The translations under genes were made by a program, and so were the position numbers. This document shows, piece after piece, positions 15,940 through 24,764 of a DNA stretch of 64,000 nt (positions within the stretch are counted from its first letter, which is position 1; the number at the start of each line of letters is the position of its first letter). The notes under the pieces were generated by a model. It did not search any database and had not been told where the DNA came from. It saw only the letters and a program-made list of their open reading frames with translations. Source of the DNA: Bacillus swezeyi (GTDB lineage: Bacteria; Bacillota; Bacilli; Bacillales; Bacillaceae); the NCBI RefSeq assembly GCF_001969815.1, contig NZ_MRBK01000014.1:124001-188000 (forward strand). The letters are read 5' to 3'.

Positions 15940-16368
15940 CTACGCTTCCATCCTGTTCGCTTCACAACCGGGGCATGTGCCGTAGATTTCAAATTTATGT
16001 CCGCTGATATGATAGCCGTCAAGGTCATCGGTCAGCTTTTCCATCGGGCACAATTCAATTTCTTTCGTTTTGCCGCAAACCATGCAGATAAAGTGATGGT
16101 GGTGATGAACAGAAGAGCATTTAAAACGAAACTGCTTTTCACCTGAAAGCTCTGTCGTTTCCAAAATGCCAAGCTCCTCAAACAGAGACAGATTTCGGTA
16201 TATGGTATCAAAACTCAAACCCGGATAATCGTCATTTAAAGCGGAAAGTACATTTTTCGCCGTTAAATATTTATCAGAATCACTAAAAAGCTGAAGCATA
16301 TCCTCCCGCTTGCTTGTGTATTTATAACCTTTTTCCTTCAATAAATCAAGCGCTTCCTGTACGTTCAC
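15940..16368 (-). CDS. zur: Zinc uptake regulator Zur (Fur family)
   Basis: A 142-residue Fur-family repressor. It has an N-terminal winged helix ([35 protein letters not shown]), a regulatory His-rich segment ([15 protein letters not shown]) and a structural zinc site of two CxxC pairs (CMVC and CPGC). With zinc bound, Zur represses zinc-uptake genes. It starts at GTG 16368 and overlaps znuB by 23 bp, so it is translationally coupled to the permease. This makes the operon likely autoregulated. In B. subtilis zur stands without these transporter genes. Confidence 0.93.
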   Translation of the reverse strand: MNVQEALDLLKEKGYKYTSKREDMLQLFSDSDKYLTAKNVLSALNDDYPGLSFDTIYRNLSLFEELGILETTELSGEKQFRFKCSSVHHHHHFICMVCGKTKEIELCPMEKLTDDLDGYHISGHKFEIYGTCPGCEANRMEA

Positions 16369-17206
16369 GGCGAACCCTCCTTTTGATTTTATTATAGCTG
16401 ATGCATAACACCAGTATCAAAATAGACAGCAGCACGATCGTTCCGCCCGGCGCAAGATCCAAATGATAAGCGAGCACGAGTCCGATAATGACGGACAGCT
16501 CCCCGAACAAAACGGAAAAGAAAATCGCCTGCTTAAATCCTTTTGCAATCCGCATGCTTGCCGCTACAGGGAGCGTCATTAGCGCAGAAACGAGCAATGT
16601 GCCGACGATTCTCATGGAAGCAGCAATCACAAGCGCCACGATCAAAATAAAAATAAAATGAATCCATTTGGCGGAAATTCCTGATGCTTTGGCATGCTCT
16701 TCATCAAACGAAAGCAAAAACAGCTCTTTAAAAAGGGAGAAAATCACGATCAGAACTGCGGCGGAAATTCCGATGATCACAAGCAGGTCTTCCCTTGACA
16801 CCGCACTCACACTGCCGAACAGGTAGCTGAAGAGATCTGTATTAAATCCTTCCGCAAGCGAAATAAAAATAACGGAAACACCGATGCCTCCCGACATAAT
16901 GATTGGAATCGCCAGCTCCTGATAATGCTTATAAACCGTCCTGAGCCTTTCAATAATTAAAGACCCAGCAACCGAAAACATCATTCCGAAATAGATCGGG
17001 CTGACTCCTGCCAGCATCGTAAATTGCTTCCCTAAATATAGGCTCGCAGCAATTCCGGCTAAAGAAACGTGGCTGAGCGCATCAGCGATCAGCGAGAGGC
17101 GCCTGACAACGATAAAGACGCCGAGCAGCGGTGCGATAAGACCGATTAATATTCCTGAAATAAATGCGTTTTGCAAAAATTCATAATGAAAAAAAGGTGT
17201 CAGCAT
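16346..17206 (-). CDS. znuB: Zinc ABC transporter permease (ZnuB type)
   Basis: A 286-residue ABC-3 family metal permease with about eight membrane helices. It begins [40 protein letters not shown], then [12 protein letters not shown], the conserved DAxSH signature of ZnuB/TroC proteins, with [17 protein letters not shown] near the C-terminus. It imports zinc with the ZnuC ATPase next door. TAATG overlap (1 bp) with znuC and 23-bp overlap with zur show a tight operon. The substrate-binding lipoprotein ZnuA is not encoded nearby. Manganese is a possible alternative substrate, but Zur linkage favours zinc. In Listeria the same trio is called zurA-zurM-zurR. Confidence 0.9.
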   Translation of the reverse strand: MLTPFFHYEFLQNAFISGILIGLIAPLLGVFIVVRRLSLIADALSHVSLAGIAASLYLGKQFTMLAGVSPIYFGMMFSVAGSLIIERLRTVYKHYQELAIPIIMSGGIGVSVIFISLAEGFNTDLFSYLFGSVSAVSREDLLVIIGISAAVLIVIFSLFKELFLLSFDEEHAKASGISAKWIHFIFILIVALVIAASMRIVGTLLVSALMTLPVAASMRIAKGFKQAIFFSVLFGELSVIIGLVLAYHLDLAPGGTIVLLSILILVLCISYNKIKRRVRRERTGSA

Positions 17207-17982
17207 TATTCGTGTCCTCCATGATGATGGTGGTTGTGGCTGATGGCCTGGACATCATGCCCGTAAAACTGCGAGAGGTCTTGATCTGTCATCGACTCAA
17301 ACTCGTCTGTATTGCCATGAAAATGAAGATGCTTATTCATACAGGCAACATGTGTGACTTTATCAGAAACTGTGCCGACATCATGGGTGACAAGAATCAA
17401 CGTAATCCCTTTTTCCCGATTCAATTTTTCCAAGAGCTGATAAAAGCCTTCAACCGTTTTTTGATCGACTCCGACCGTCGGTTCGTCAAGAATAAGCAGC
17501 TTCGGTTCGCTTACGAGCGCTCTTGCGATAAATGTTCTCTGCTGCTGCCCTCCGGATAGCTCGCCGATGTTTCTGTCTTTCAGCGGAGTGATCCCGACGG
17601 CCTCAATCGCCTCTGCCACTTTTTGCTTATCAGCTTTTGACATTCGTCTAAACAAGCCGAGTTTTGCGGTTAAACCGCTTGCCACCACCTCATGCACTGA
17701 TGCCGGGAACCCGGTGTTAAAGCTGTTTGCCTTTTGGGAAACAAAACCGATCTTGCTCCAATCCTTGAATTTTTTAAGAGAGACACCGAATAATTTAAGC
17801 TCCCCTTTTTGCGGTTTTATCAGACCGAGTATGCACTTCAACAAAGTTGTTTTTCCCGATCCGTTTGGACCGACCAAACCGAGAAAAGCCCCTTCATCAA
17901 CCGTTAAATTAATATCCTCTATCACATTGCGATGATCATAGGAATATGATATATGTCTCATTTCGATAATGGGTTGTTTCAC
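17206..17982 (-). CDS. znuC: Zinc ABC transporter ATP-binding protein (ZnuC type)
   Basis: An ABC ATPase of about 258 residues. It shows Walker A GPNGSGKTT, Q-loop VSQKANSFN, signature LSGGQQQR, Walker B LLILDEPTVGVD and switch VTHDVG. The tail ends HNHHHHGGHE, a histidine cluster that could bind zinc, common in zinc-linked ATPases. I place the start at GTG 17982, because GAAGGTGA lies 8 nt upstream and the protein then opens VKQPIIEMRHISYSY, the usual family start. ATG 18012 lacks an SD and would put coding sequence through the putative Zur site. Confidence 0.9.
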   Translation of the reverse strand: MKQPIIEMRHISYSYDHRNVIEDINLTVDEGAFLGLVGPNGSGKTTLLKCILGLIKPQKGELKLFGVSLKKFKDWSKIGFVSQKANSFNTGFPASVHEVVASGLTAKLGLFRRMSKADKQKVAEAIEAVGITPLKDRNIGELSGGQQQRTFIARALVSEPKLLILDEPTVGVDQKTVEGFYQLLEKLNREKGITLILVTHDVGTVSDKVTHVACMNKHLHFHGNTDEFESMTDQDLSQFYGHDVQAISHNHHHHGGHE

Positions 17983-17999
17983 TTCGCTCACCTTCAAAT

Positions 18000-18020
18000 T
18001 CTCCAGAATCATTCCGATTT
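18000..18020 (-). promoter_or_regulatory. Weak candidate Zur operator at znuC
   Basis: The minus strand reads AAATCGGAATGATTCTGG, resembling the left half of the B. subtilis Zur box (AAATCGTAAT) plus the central ATT. The right half is degenerate. It lies about 20-40 nt before the chosen GTG. Confidence 0.35.
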
Positions 18021-18023
18021 ATC

Positions 18024-18066
18024 ACACAAAAAGAAAATGGCAGCCGAATTCCAGCAAGCCATTTTC
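18024..18066 (-). terminator. Terminator-like hairpin in the znuC leader
   Basis: On the minus strand GAAAATGGC (18066-18058) pairs with GCCATTTTC (18041-18033), followed by TTTTTGTG. It lies downstream of the -10 at 18089-18084, so it can end yqfU read-through or act as a leader terminator for znuC. Confidence 0.65.
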
Positions 18067-18083
18067 ACCGATTGACCAGTTCA

Positions 18084-18112
18084 ATTATACATATAATCTT
18101 TAAAAAAGTAAA
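18084..18112 (-). promoter_or_regulatory. sigma-A promoter of znuC-znuB-zur
   Basis: On the minus strand TTTACT (18112-18107), 17-bp spacer, TATAAT (18089-18084). It starts just after the yqfU stop codon. Confidence 0.6.
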
Positions 18113-18119
18113 TAAAAGC

Positions 18120-19001
18120 CTAATGGATGGCCGTTTTAAACCTGCCTCCCCGCGTTTCATGCGTGTCCATAATCGTAATAAAAGCGTTTTTATCAATATC
18201 GAATACGATTGATTTAAGCTTTGTCACTTCAAGCCTTGTGACAACGGCGTAAATCACTTCTGTGTCCTCATCTGAATAGCCGCCTTTTCCTCGGAGCTTT
18301 GTTGTCCCCCGGCCAAGACGATGCAAAAGGGCATCAGAGATTTCCTCATATTGTTCAGATACAATGATGACTGCTTTTGTCTCATCAAGCCCCTGGATAA
18401 CGGCATCGATCGTCTTCATGGCAATGTAGTACGTCATGACTGAAAACATCGCCTGTTCCAGGCCAAATACAAAGCTGGCCCAGGCAAAAATAAAGACATT
18501 GACCATCATCACAAATTCGCCGACTGAAAAAGGCAGTTTTTTTGTGAGCAAGATCCCGAGAATCTCCGTTCCATCCATAGAACCGCCATTACGAATGACA
18601 AGCCCTACGCCAAATCCGAGCAATAAACCGCCGAAAACGGCTGCCAATACAGGCTGAGTCGTAACCCCTTCTACATGATGCAACAACGTTTCAATAATTG
18701 ACAAACTAAGAATTCCAATCAGCGTGGAGATTAAAAACGTCTTTCCGATATGCTTGTATCCGGAAATCATGAATGGAATGTTGAGGACCACGACGAGCAG
18801 GGCAAAATTGATATAAGGAGTGTCTTTAAAAATATAGTCTAAAATTAAAGAAATCCCGATGATGCCCCCGTCGATAATGTTATTCGGAACTAAAAATAAT
18901 TCAATGCTTGCGGCTGCACAGGCAGCACCGATCAGAATCATGATGATCCGAAACAACAAACGGACCGCTGATTCTTTTTTATGCTGTTTTTTTGTTGCCA
19001 T
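18120..19001 (-). CDS. yqfU: YqfU, YitT-family membrane protein (DUF161/DUF2179)
   Basis: About 293 residues from ATG 19001 (AAAGGAGAG SD; longer open frame lacks one). The N-terminal membrane domain has five or six helices with [16 protein letters not shown] and [20 protein letters not shown], the repeated DUF161 pattern. A C-terminal cytoplasmic DUF2179 domain follows ([49 protein letters not shown]). The family is widespread in Firmicutes; no substrate is established. Length equals B. subtilis YqfU. Confidence 0.88.
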   Translation of the reverse strand: MATKKQHKKESAVRLLFRIIMILIGAACAAASIELFLVPNNIIDGGIIGISLILDYIFKDTPYINFALLVVVLNIPFMISGYKHIGKTFLISTLIGILSLSIIETLLHHVEGVTTQPVLAAVFGGLLLGFGVGLVIRNGGSMDGTEILGILLTKKLPFSVGEFVMMVNVFIFAWASFVFGLEQAMFSVMTYYIAMKTIDAVIQGLDETKAVIIVSEQYEEISDALLHRLGRGTTKLRGKGGYSDEDTEVIYAVVTRLEVTKLKSIVFDIDKNAFITIMDTHETRGGRFKTAIH

Positions 19002-19132
19002 GCTGTCTCTCCTTTTTATCCGAACTGGCCAACTGCTCCTATTCATCATCATATCATTTAACAGGGAGAAATAAAAAAATGACACATTTTTAATTTTCCG
19101 CCATACATTAGTTCAGAGGGGAGGAATGGGAC

Positions 19133-19387
19133 GTGATTTTATTTCAAAAAATCGTACTGCAGCGCTTAAATCAGGTGACGGCTGATGAGGTGCTGAAGTA
19201 CGCTAAACAATACGAAATTCATGTGACAAAACAGCAGGCGCTCGAGGTGGAAAAGCTCGTCAACGGAAAAAACATTAATATTTTTAATGAAGAAGAGCGA
19301 AATAAACTGCTTCGGCAGGTTGAGGCGGTCACCTCAAAAGAAGCCGTCCAGCTGCTGAATCAGCTGTTCGCACAATACTTATCATAA
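19133..19387 (+). CDS. yqfT: YqfT, DUF2624 small protein
   Basis: An 84-residue helical protein starting at GTG 19133, with AGGGGAGG 8 nt upstream. The sequence IVLQRLNQVTADEVLKYAKQYEIHVTKQQALEVEKLVNGKNINIFNEEERNKLLRQV matches the DUF2624 pattern. Cytoplasmic, no catalytic motif, function unknown. It is divergent from yqfU and convergent with nfo, sharing a bidirectional terminator with the latter. Confidence 0.85.
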   Translation: MILFQKIVLQRLNQVTADEVLKYAKQYEIHVTKQQALEVEKLVNGKNINIFNEEERNKLLRQVEAVTSKEAVQLLNQLFAQYLS

Positions 19388-19414
19388 AAAGGGGCTAAAA
19401 TAAGGCCCCTTTTG
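19387..19414. terminator. Bidirectional terminator yqfT / nfo
   Basis: AAAAGGGGC (19387-19395) pairs with GCCCCTTTT (19405-19413). The stem includes the end of the yqfT stop region. Confidence 0.88.
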
Positions 19415-20308
19415 TTATTGCTGTTTAATTTTCTCCAAAAGCCCTTCGTCAAACGCTTTATTCTTGAGCATTTCGATTTCGAACCGATATGGGGGCTTTT
19501 TATTCTTCTTATCTTCCCCTACATAAGGCGTTTCAAGGATTTTTGGAATATCTGCAAGCTGGTCGTGATGAACGACATATTGAAGTGCATCAAAGCCGAT
19601 TTCCCCAAAACCGATGTTTTCATGACGGTCTTTTTTTGCACCTTTTACATTTTTGCTGTCGTTGATATGAAGCACTTTTAAACGGTCAATCCCGATGATT
19701 TTATCAAATTCGTTTAACACGCCGTCAAAATCTGAAACCACATCATAGCCTGCATCATGGGTATGGCACGTATCAAAGCAGACGGACAAATGTTCATTGT
19801 GAGTGACGCCGTTGATGATTTGTGCAAGCTCTTCAAATGTCCGGCCGCATTCCGAACCTTTGCCCGCCATCGTTTCCAGGGCGATTTGCACACCCTGGTC
19901 CGGGTCTATGACTTCGTTCAGTCCTTCGATGATTTTTTTTATGCCTGTTTCAGCTCCTGCGCCTACGTGTGCTCCTGGGTGAAGAACGATTTGTTTAGCG
20001 CCAATCGCCGCCGTCCTTGCAATTTCAGAACGGAGAAAATCAACGCCGAGCTCGAATGTAGCCGGGTTTGTCGTATTGGCGATATTGATGATATACGGCG
20101 CATGAACGACGATTTCAGAAATGCCGTGCTCTTCCATGTGAGCCCGTCCCGCTTCAATATTCAAATCCTCTATTTTTTTTCTGCGCGTGTTTTGCGGCGC
20201 CCCGGTATAGATCATGAACGTGTTGGCACCGTAAGAGCTTGCTTCCCGGCTGGCGGCAAGCAGCATATGTTTTCCGCTCATTGAGACGTGTGAACCGATT
20301 TTCAACAA
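19415..20308 (-). CDS. nfo: Endonuclease IV (AP endonuclease) Nfo
   Basis: A 297-residue AP endonuclease that cuts 5' to abasic sites in base-excision repair; in Bacillus it protects spore DNA. It has a TIM barrel with trinuclear zinc. Metal ligands are visible in [56 protein letters not shown] and ILETPYV. Two adjacent TTG codons (20308, 20305) can serve as start; protein [10 protein letters not shown]. It lies 11 bp downstream of cshB and is probably co-transcribed with it. Confidence 0.95.
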   Translation of the reverse strand: MLKIGSHVSMSGKHMLLAASREASSYGANTFMIYTGAPQNTRRKKIEDLNIEAGRAHMEEHGISEIVVHAPYIINIANTTNPATFELGVDFLRSEIARTAAIGAKQIVLHPGAHVGAGAETGIKKIIEGLNEVIDPDQGVQIALETMAGKGSECGRTFEELAQIINGVTHNEHLSVCFDTCHTHDAGYDVVSDFDGVLNEFDKIIGIDRLKVLHINDSKNVKGAKKDRHENIGFGEIGFDALQYVVHHDQLADIPKILETPYVGEDKKNKKPPYRFEIEMLKNKAFDEGLLEKIKQQ

Positions 20309-20319
20309 AACTGTTTCCC

Positions 20320-21639
20320 CTACTTTCCTTTTCTGAATTGTTTTCTTTTTTCCTGTCTTTTTATTTTATTGATTTCTGTTTTCATTTTTTTCTTATAGCC
20401 CGGCTTGACTTTTTTCGGTTTTTTCACAAGCCGTTTGGCGACTTCATCCGTCTCATCAGGCGTTCGCTTGCGATTTTGACGGCGCTTGCGGTCGTCGATC
20501 TTTTTCCACTCGCCTTTTTCAATCCGCATGTTTTCAAACACAATTCCCATCTGTTCAAGTTTTGCGAGTGCATCTTCATCAGATGTATCATAAAGCGTCA
20601 TCGCCGTTCCCGATGACCCTGCGCGCGCTGTGCGGCCGACGCGGTGCACGTAAAAGTCAAGGTCCTCCGGCAGCTCATAGTTAATGACATGGCTGACGCC
20701 TTTAATGTCGATGCCTCTTGCCGCCAAGTCAGTGGCAATGATGTAGGTAAACTCAAGGTCGCCGATTTGCTTCATGACTTTTTTGCGTTCCCTCGGGGTA
20801 AGGCCGCCGTGAAGAAGCCCCACTTTCATCCCCTTTTCGGCCAGAGAGGCGGCGATGTCGTCAGCCGTTGTTTTTGTATTGGCAAAAACAATCGCCAAGT
20901 ATGGATTTAAATGCGTCATAACCTCAAACAAAAGCTGATTTTTATCTCTGTGTCTCGAAGGAATCAAAACATGCTCTATTTTTTCAGCTGTGATATGCAT
21001 CGGCTCGACGTGCGCATATTTCGGATTGGCCATATACTTTTTCAAGAAAGGCTTCAATTTCTCGGGAATCGTTGCAGAGAACACAAGCATTTGCAGATGA
21101 TCAGGCATATGTGATCCGATAAAATCAACATCTTCTAAAAAGCCCATATCCAGCATTAAATCCGCTTCATCAATGACGAGCGATTCCGCTTTATGCACGC
21201 TCAGCGCCTGCTCTCTGACCAAATCGGCGATCCTTCCCGGCGTTCCGACTGCAAGATGAGGCTGTGTTTTTAATTTATCGATCGATTTTTGCTTATCCGT
21301 TCCGCCGATAAAACATTTTGAGCGAATCGCTTCATCAGGGCCTAAAAACTTGGTGATTTTCAGCACTTCCTGATGAATCTGATTTGCGAGCTCTCTTGTC
21401 GGAGCCGTAATCACGGCTTGAACGAACTCTTTTTTGGGATCGATCCTGCTTAAAAGCGGAAGCAGGTAAGCATGGGTTTTCCCTGTCCCTGTCTGCGACT
21501 GCCCGATGGCGCTTTCCCCTTTCAGTGCTGACGGGATTAATCTTTTTTGGATATCTGTCGGCTCATAAAACCCTAATTGGTGAACGGCCTCTATGATAAA
21601 CGGCTTTAGATCATACATTTCGAATTTCGTTTGTTTCAT
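20320..21639 (-). CDS. cshB: DEAD-box RNA helicase CshB
   Basis: A 439-residue ATP-dependent RNA helicase. Motifs are Q ([13 protein letters not shown]), I (SQTGTGKT), Ia (PTRELANQ), II (DEAD in [13 protein letters not shown]), III (SAT), V ([10 protein letters not shown]) and VI ([10 protein letters not shown]). The very basic C-terminal tail ([24 protein letters not shown]) likely binds RNA. CshB acts in cold-shock RNA remodelling and ribosome maturation. ATG has AAGGAG upstream. An apparent operon with nfo follows. Confidence 0.95.
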   Translation of the reverse strand: MKQTKFEMYDLKPFIIEAVHQLGFYEPTDIQKRLIPSALKGESAIGQSQTGTGKTHAYLLPLLSRIDPKKEFVQAVITAPTRELANQIHQEVLKITKFLGPDEAIRSKCFIGGTDKQKSIDKLKTQPHLAVGTPGRIADLVREQALSVHKAESLVIDEADLMLDMGFLEDVDFIGSHMPDHLQMLVFSATIPEKLKPFLKKYMANPKYAHVEPMHITAEKIEHVLIPSRHRDKNQLLFEVMTHLNPYLAIVFANTKTTADDIAASLAEKGMKVGLLHGGLTPRERKKVMKQIGDLEFTYIIATDLAARGIDIKGVSHVINYELPEDLDFYVHRVGRTARAGSSGTAMTLYDTSDEDALAKLEQMGIVFENMRIEKGEWKKIDDRKRRQNRKRTPDETDEVAKRLVKKPKKVKPGYKKKMKTEINKIKRQEKRKQFRKGK

Positions 21640-21840
21640 TTTCCCAACTCCTTCTTGGAAACCGCCTGTTTTGAAAGACGCCCCAAGCTTTATCCTATAT
21701 GGCTGAATTGTGCGCTTATGTATCCTTTTTTATGCCGGACAGCTAAAAAAAGGCTGATATCATGTCCATCATTAAATTATAACTGATTCTGCGGAAAAAA
21801 ACCATCTTTGCCGCCGAGCTCTGCGGCCCGAGACAAAAGC

Positions 21841-21866
21841 ACTTTGTGCAAGGTCTGCATACCCTA
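21841..21866 (+). promoter_or_regulatory. Candidate mother-cell (sigma-K-like) promoter of yqfQ
   Basis: CATACCCTA (21858-21866) fits the sigma-K -10 consensus CATAnnnTA. AC (21841-21842) lies 15 bp upstream, one less than usual. The 21640-21840 stretch before it holds no gene or other signal that I could identify. Confidence 0.4.
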
Positions 21867-21899
21867 TCAAGAGAAGGAGTTTGAAAGGAGGGTACAAGT

Positions 21900-22547
21900 A
21901 TGTTTTCACAGCAGCCTATGAGACCCAGACCGCCTGGGCCGCAGAGGCCAAGCAGAACTGTACTGCAGAGAAATCCAGGAATGGGAGTGCGCCAGCCTCA
22001 CGGACAGCGGCAGGGATTTCAGCCATTTTTGAATCAGATGGGCCAGGCTCAGCAGCAAGCCGGAACCCGCGGAGGCGGGATTCAAGGATTGCTGTCCAAA
22101 TTTCTGCCCGGCGGATCAGCTGCATCAGGAGGAACAGGAGCCGGTCTCGGAGGAACAGGAGCCGGTCTCGGAGGAACAGGAAGCGGCCTTGGGGGAATAC
22201 AGGGGCTCGCCAACCCTGCTTCACTATCAAGCTTGCTCGGCAATGTGCAAAAAGCGCTGGGAGTGGCCCAGCAAGTGACCCCGATGATACAGCAATACGG
22301 CCCGCTCGTCCGCAATCTGCCGGGAATGGTGAAAATGTTTAGACAGCTGAATTCTGAAGACAGTGAAACGGAGGATCAAGAAAAGGAAAAAGACGAACCG
22401 GAAGTGAAAGCAGAAACCAGTAAAAAGCAAGAGGAAAAAAAGGAGTCCTCAAAACCGGAAAAAGACAGTCTTCAAACATCCGGCCGCTCTGCGCCTTCGC
22501 CTAAACAAAGAAAAACCGGAGGATCAAAACCCAAACTGTATATATAA
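21900..22547 (+). CDS. yqfQ: YqfQ, VrrA-like repeat-containing spore-associated protein
   Basis: 215 residues in three parts. The N-terminus is Pro/Gln/Arg-rich (RPRPPGPQRPSR). The middle is a hydrophobic or glycine-rich block with three tandem GGTGxGL heptapeptides, then AQQVTPMIQQYGPLVRNLPGMVKMFRQL, the conserved YqfQ/VrrA helix. The C-terminus is highly charged and Ser/Lys/Glu-rich. ATG follows GAAAGGAGGG. B. subtilis YqfQ and B. anthracis VrrA belong to this family, whose role is unclear but linked to spores. Frames on the other strand and in frame +1 here are composition artefacts. Confidence 0.82.
   Translation: MFSQQPMRPRPPGPQRPSRTVLQRNPGMGVRQPHGQRQGFQPFLNQMGQAQQQAGTRGGGIQGLLSKFLPGGSAASGGTGAGLGGTGAGLGGTGSGLGGIQGLANPASLSSLLGNVQKALGVAQQVTPMIQQYGPLVRNLPGMVKMFRQLNSEDSETEDQEKEKDEPEVKAETSKKQEEKKESSKPEKDSLQTSGRSAPSPKQRKTGGSKPKLYI
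22128..22190 (+). repeat. 21-bp tandem repeat, 3 units, in yqfQ
   Basis: Units 22128-22148 and 22149-22169 are identical. Unit 22170-22190 is a close variant (Ala to Ser codon and a silent change), and a partial unit follows. Each unit codes for seven residues, so copy changes keep the frame. Confidence 0.9.
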
Positions 22548-22553
22548 CATTCT

Positions 22554-22582
22554 TTGATATCTCCTCCTGGATCAGATATAAT
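22554..22582 (+). promoter_or_regulatory. sigma-A promoter of ispH
   Basis: TTGATA (22554-22559), 17-bp spacer, TATAAT (22577-22582), placed 7 bp after the yqfQ stop. Confidence 0.75.
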
Positions 22583-22607
22583 GAGGTCTAAGAGACTGCA
22601 ACAATAT

Positions 22608-22630
22608 AAGCCGTTTTTTACGGCTTTTTA
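22608..22630 (+). terminator. Terminator-like hairpin in the ispH leader
   Basis: AAGCCGT (22608-22614) pairs with ACGGCTT (22620-22626), followed by TTTAT. It stops yqfQ transcripts, but it also lies about 18 nt after the predicted ispH start point. Confidence 0.65.
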
Positions 22631-22669
22631 TCATGCCCGGCTCTTACTTCTTTTTAGGAGGACTAAAGG

Positions 22670-23614
22670 ATGGACGTAATTAAAATTTCGCCGCGCGGGT
22701 ATTGCTATGGGGTCGTTGATGCCATGGTCATCGCTAAAAACGCGGCTCTTGATAAAAGTCTGCCAAGACCTATATATATTTTAGGAATGATCGTTCATAA
22801 CAAACATGTCACAGATGCATTTGAAAAAGAGGGCATCTATACGCTTGACGGTCCAAACCGGCTTGACATTTTGAATAAGGTTGACAAAGGAACCGTTATT
22901 TTTACCGCTCACGGTGTATCTCCAGAAGTCCGCAAAGCGGCTGAAGAGAAGGGGCTCGTCGCCATTGACGCCACCTGCCCTGATGTAACGAAAACACATG
23001 ACTTAATCCGGAAAATGAAGGCGGAAGGCTACCACATCATCTATATCGGAAAGAAAGGGCATCCTGAACCCGAAGGCGCCGTGGGCGTCGCCCCTGATAT
23101 CGTTCATCTTGTCGAAACCGTGGAAGATGTGGAGCGCCTGGAGGTTGAATCAGACAAACTGATCGTCACAAACCAGACAACGATGTCTCAATGGGATGTC
23201 TATGATATTATGGAAATGGTAAAAGAAAAGTACCCGCACGTCGAATTTCACCAGGAAATCTGCCTGGCAACCCAAGTTCGGCAAGAAGCGGTGTCTGAAC
23301 AGGCGAAAAAAGCCGATTTGACGATCGTTGTCGGCGACCCGAAAAGCAATAACTCCAATCGCCTCGCACAAGTCTCTGAAGAAATTGCCGGGACGAAAGC
23401 ATATCGGATCGGGGATTTAAGCGAATTAAAACTGGAATGGCTTGAAGGTGTTGAGACGGTGGCTGTGACAGCCGGAGCGTCGACACCGACGCCGATTACA
23501 AAAGAAGTCATACGCTTTTTAGAGCAGTTTGACCATGATGATCCATCCACATGGAGCATCGGTCATCATGTTCCGCTGCAAAAAATACTCCCTAAAGTAA
23601 AAACAAAAACCTGA
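22670..23614 (+). CDS. ispH: 4-hydroxy-3-methylbut-2-enyl diphosphate reductase IspH
   Basis: A 314-residue iron-sulfur reductase producing IPP and DMAPP from HMBPP, the last MEP step. The three cluster cysteines are in RGYCYGV, DATCPDV and [13 protein letters not shown]. The substrate His residues fall in HNKHV, TAHGVSP and KGHPEPEG, and the catalytic Glu is in QEIC. ATG 22670 has TAGGAGG upstream. Transcription probably starts at the promoter in the yqfQ tail. The gene ends in its own terminator, convergent with yqfO. Confidence 0.96.
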   Translation: MDVIKISPRGYCYGVVDAMVIAKNAALDKSLPRPIYILGMIVHNKHVTDAFEKEGIYTLDGPNRLDILNKVDKGTVIFTAHGVSPEVRKAAEEKGLVAIDATCPDVTKTHDLIRKMKAEGYHIIYIGKKGHPEPEGAVGVAPDIVHLVETVEDVERLEVESDKLIVTNQTTMSQWDVYDIMEMVKEKYPHVEFHQEICLATQVRQEAVSEQAKKADLTIVVGDPKSNNSNRLAQVSEEIAGTKAYRIGDLSELKLEWLEGVETVAVTAGASTPTPITKEVIRFLEQFDHDDPSTWSIGHHVPLQKILPKVKTKT

Positions 23615-23640
23615 AGCCGCTGATCAGCTTCAGGTTTTCT
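23606..23640. terminator. Terminator ispH / yqfO
   Basis: AAAACCTGAAGC (23606-23617) pairs with GCTTCAGGTTTT (23627-23638). It overlaps the ispH stop codon. Confidence 0.88.
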
Positions 23641-23642
23641 TT

Positions 23643-24764
23643 TTATATAAACGCAAACGGGTTTGTATTGGTTTCCGAAGGGAAAATCGCAACATCATAC
23701 TTTTTCTTTTCACACATTGCCGACAGTTTTTTTGTAACCCCGTCTTTCATGATCTGTTCGGCATAATGCCCCGGATCCACGACATTCAGGCCGATCATCA
23801 TGGCATCATGCGCGGTATGGAAATAAAGGTCACCTGTCACATACACATCTGCTCCCATTCTTTTCGCCTGGTGGATATATTTATTCCCATCTCCGCCTAG
23901 CACGGCGACTTTTTTCACTTTAGCATCAGGCTTTCCGACCATCCGGGCTCCATTCGCCTGAAGCTTTTCCTTTACATGGCGGGCAAATTCTTGAAGCGTC
24001 ATTTCTTCTTGCAGTTCACCGATCCGTCCGAGCCCTTTTTGAAGCGGAGTCTGCTCGACCGGAAAGATGTCAAAGGCGACTTCTTCATACGGATGAGCCT
24101 TCTTCATCGCTTTTATAACGGCTTTTTCGATGCCTGAAGGGTAGACGGTCTCAACCCTTACCTCCTCAACCCGCTCAAGCTTTCCCGACTCGCCGATAAA
24201 CGGATCAGCTTCCTCGAGCGGACGGAAGCTGCCGACTCCTTCTGCGGAAAAGGCACAGTGGCTGTATACGCCGATATGACCTGCTCCGGCATCGCCAAGC
24301 GCCGTCCGCACCTGTTCCTCGTAATCTGTCGGAACATAGACGGCAAGCTTCTTGAGAGGCTCTTCATAGGTTGGAACCAGCACTTTTGTTTCCTTTAAAC
24401 CCAATGCTTCTGCAAGCATGTCATTGACGCCGCCGTCGGCAACATCCAGATTCGTATGAGCCGCATAAACCGCAATATCATGTTTGATGCATTTTTCGAT
24501 CAGCCTCCCGCCCGGCTGATCTGTGATGACATGTTTCAGCGGCCTGAAAACCGGAGGGTGATGGGCGATGATCAAGTCAACGTTCTTTTCAATCGCTTCA
24601 TCCACTGTTTCTTCAAGCACATCAAGCGTGACCATGACATTTTTGATTTTTTTGTTGAGCGTGCCGATTTGCAGGCCGATTTTATCCCCTTCAACGGCAA
24701 AAGATTTTGGTGAAAATTGTTCAAACAATTGAATGATCTCATTTCCGTTTATCGATTTAACCAC
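23643..24764 (-). CDS. yqfO: YqfO, Nif3/DUF34 family metal-binding protein
   Basis: A 373-residue protein in two Nif3-like halves with a middle PII/CutA-like domain (roughly residues 125-230, KKLAVYVPTDYEEQVRTALGDAGAG). Di-metal ligand motifs are visible in DLIIAHHPPVF, AVYAAHTNLD and near the end VVDPGHYAEQ. The family has been linked to GTP cyclohydrolase I type 2 in databases, but the reaction is unproven. GTG 24764 overlaps trmK by 8 bp, indicating an operon. The same pairing occurs in B. subtilis. Confidence 0.9.
   Translation of the reverse strand: MVKSINGNEIIQLFEQFSPKSFAVEGDKIGLQIGTLNKKIKNVMVTLDVLEETVDEAIEKNVDLIIAHHPPVFRPLKHVITDQPGGRLIEKCIKHDIAVYAAHTNLDVADGGVNDMLAEALGLKETKVLVPTYEEPLKKLAVYVPTDYEEQVRTALGDAGAGHIGVYSHCAFSAEGVGSFRPLEEADPFIGESGKLERVEEVRVETVYPSGIEKAVIKAMKKAHPYEEVAFDIFPVEQTPLQKGLGRIGELQEEMTLQEFARHVKEKLQANGARMVGKPDAKVKKVAVLGGDGNKYIHQAKRMGADVYVTGDLYFHTAHDAMMIGLNVVDPGHYAEQIMKDGVTKKLSAMCEKKKYDVAIFPSETNTNPFAFI

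Noticed and set aside
16100-16120. His-rich runs in Zur and ZnuC as sequencing or tag artefacts
   Set aside because: Both are natural zinc-linked His clusters in the right family positions.
21881-22342. Arg/Ser-rich frames (both strands) over yqfQ
   Set aside because: Produced by the repeat composition of yqfQ; the yqfQ frame has the ideal SD and the conserved family helix.
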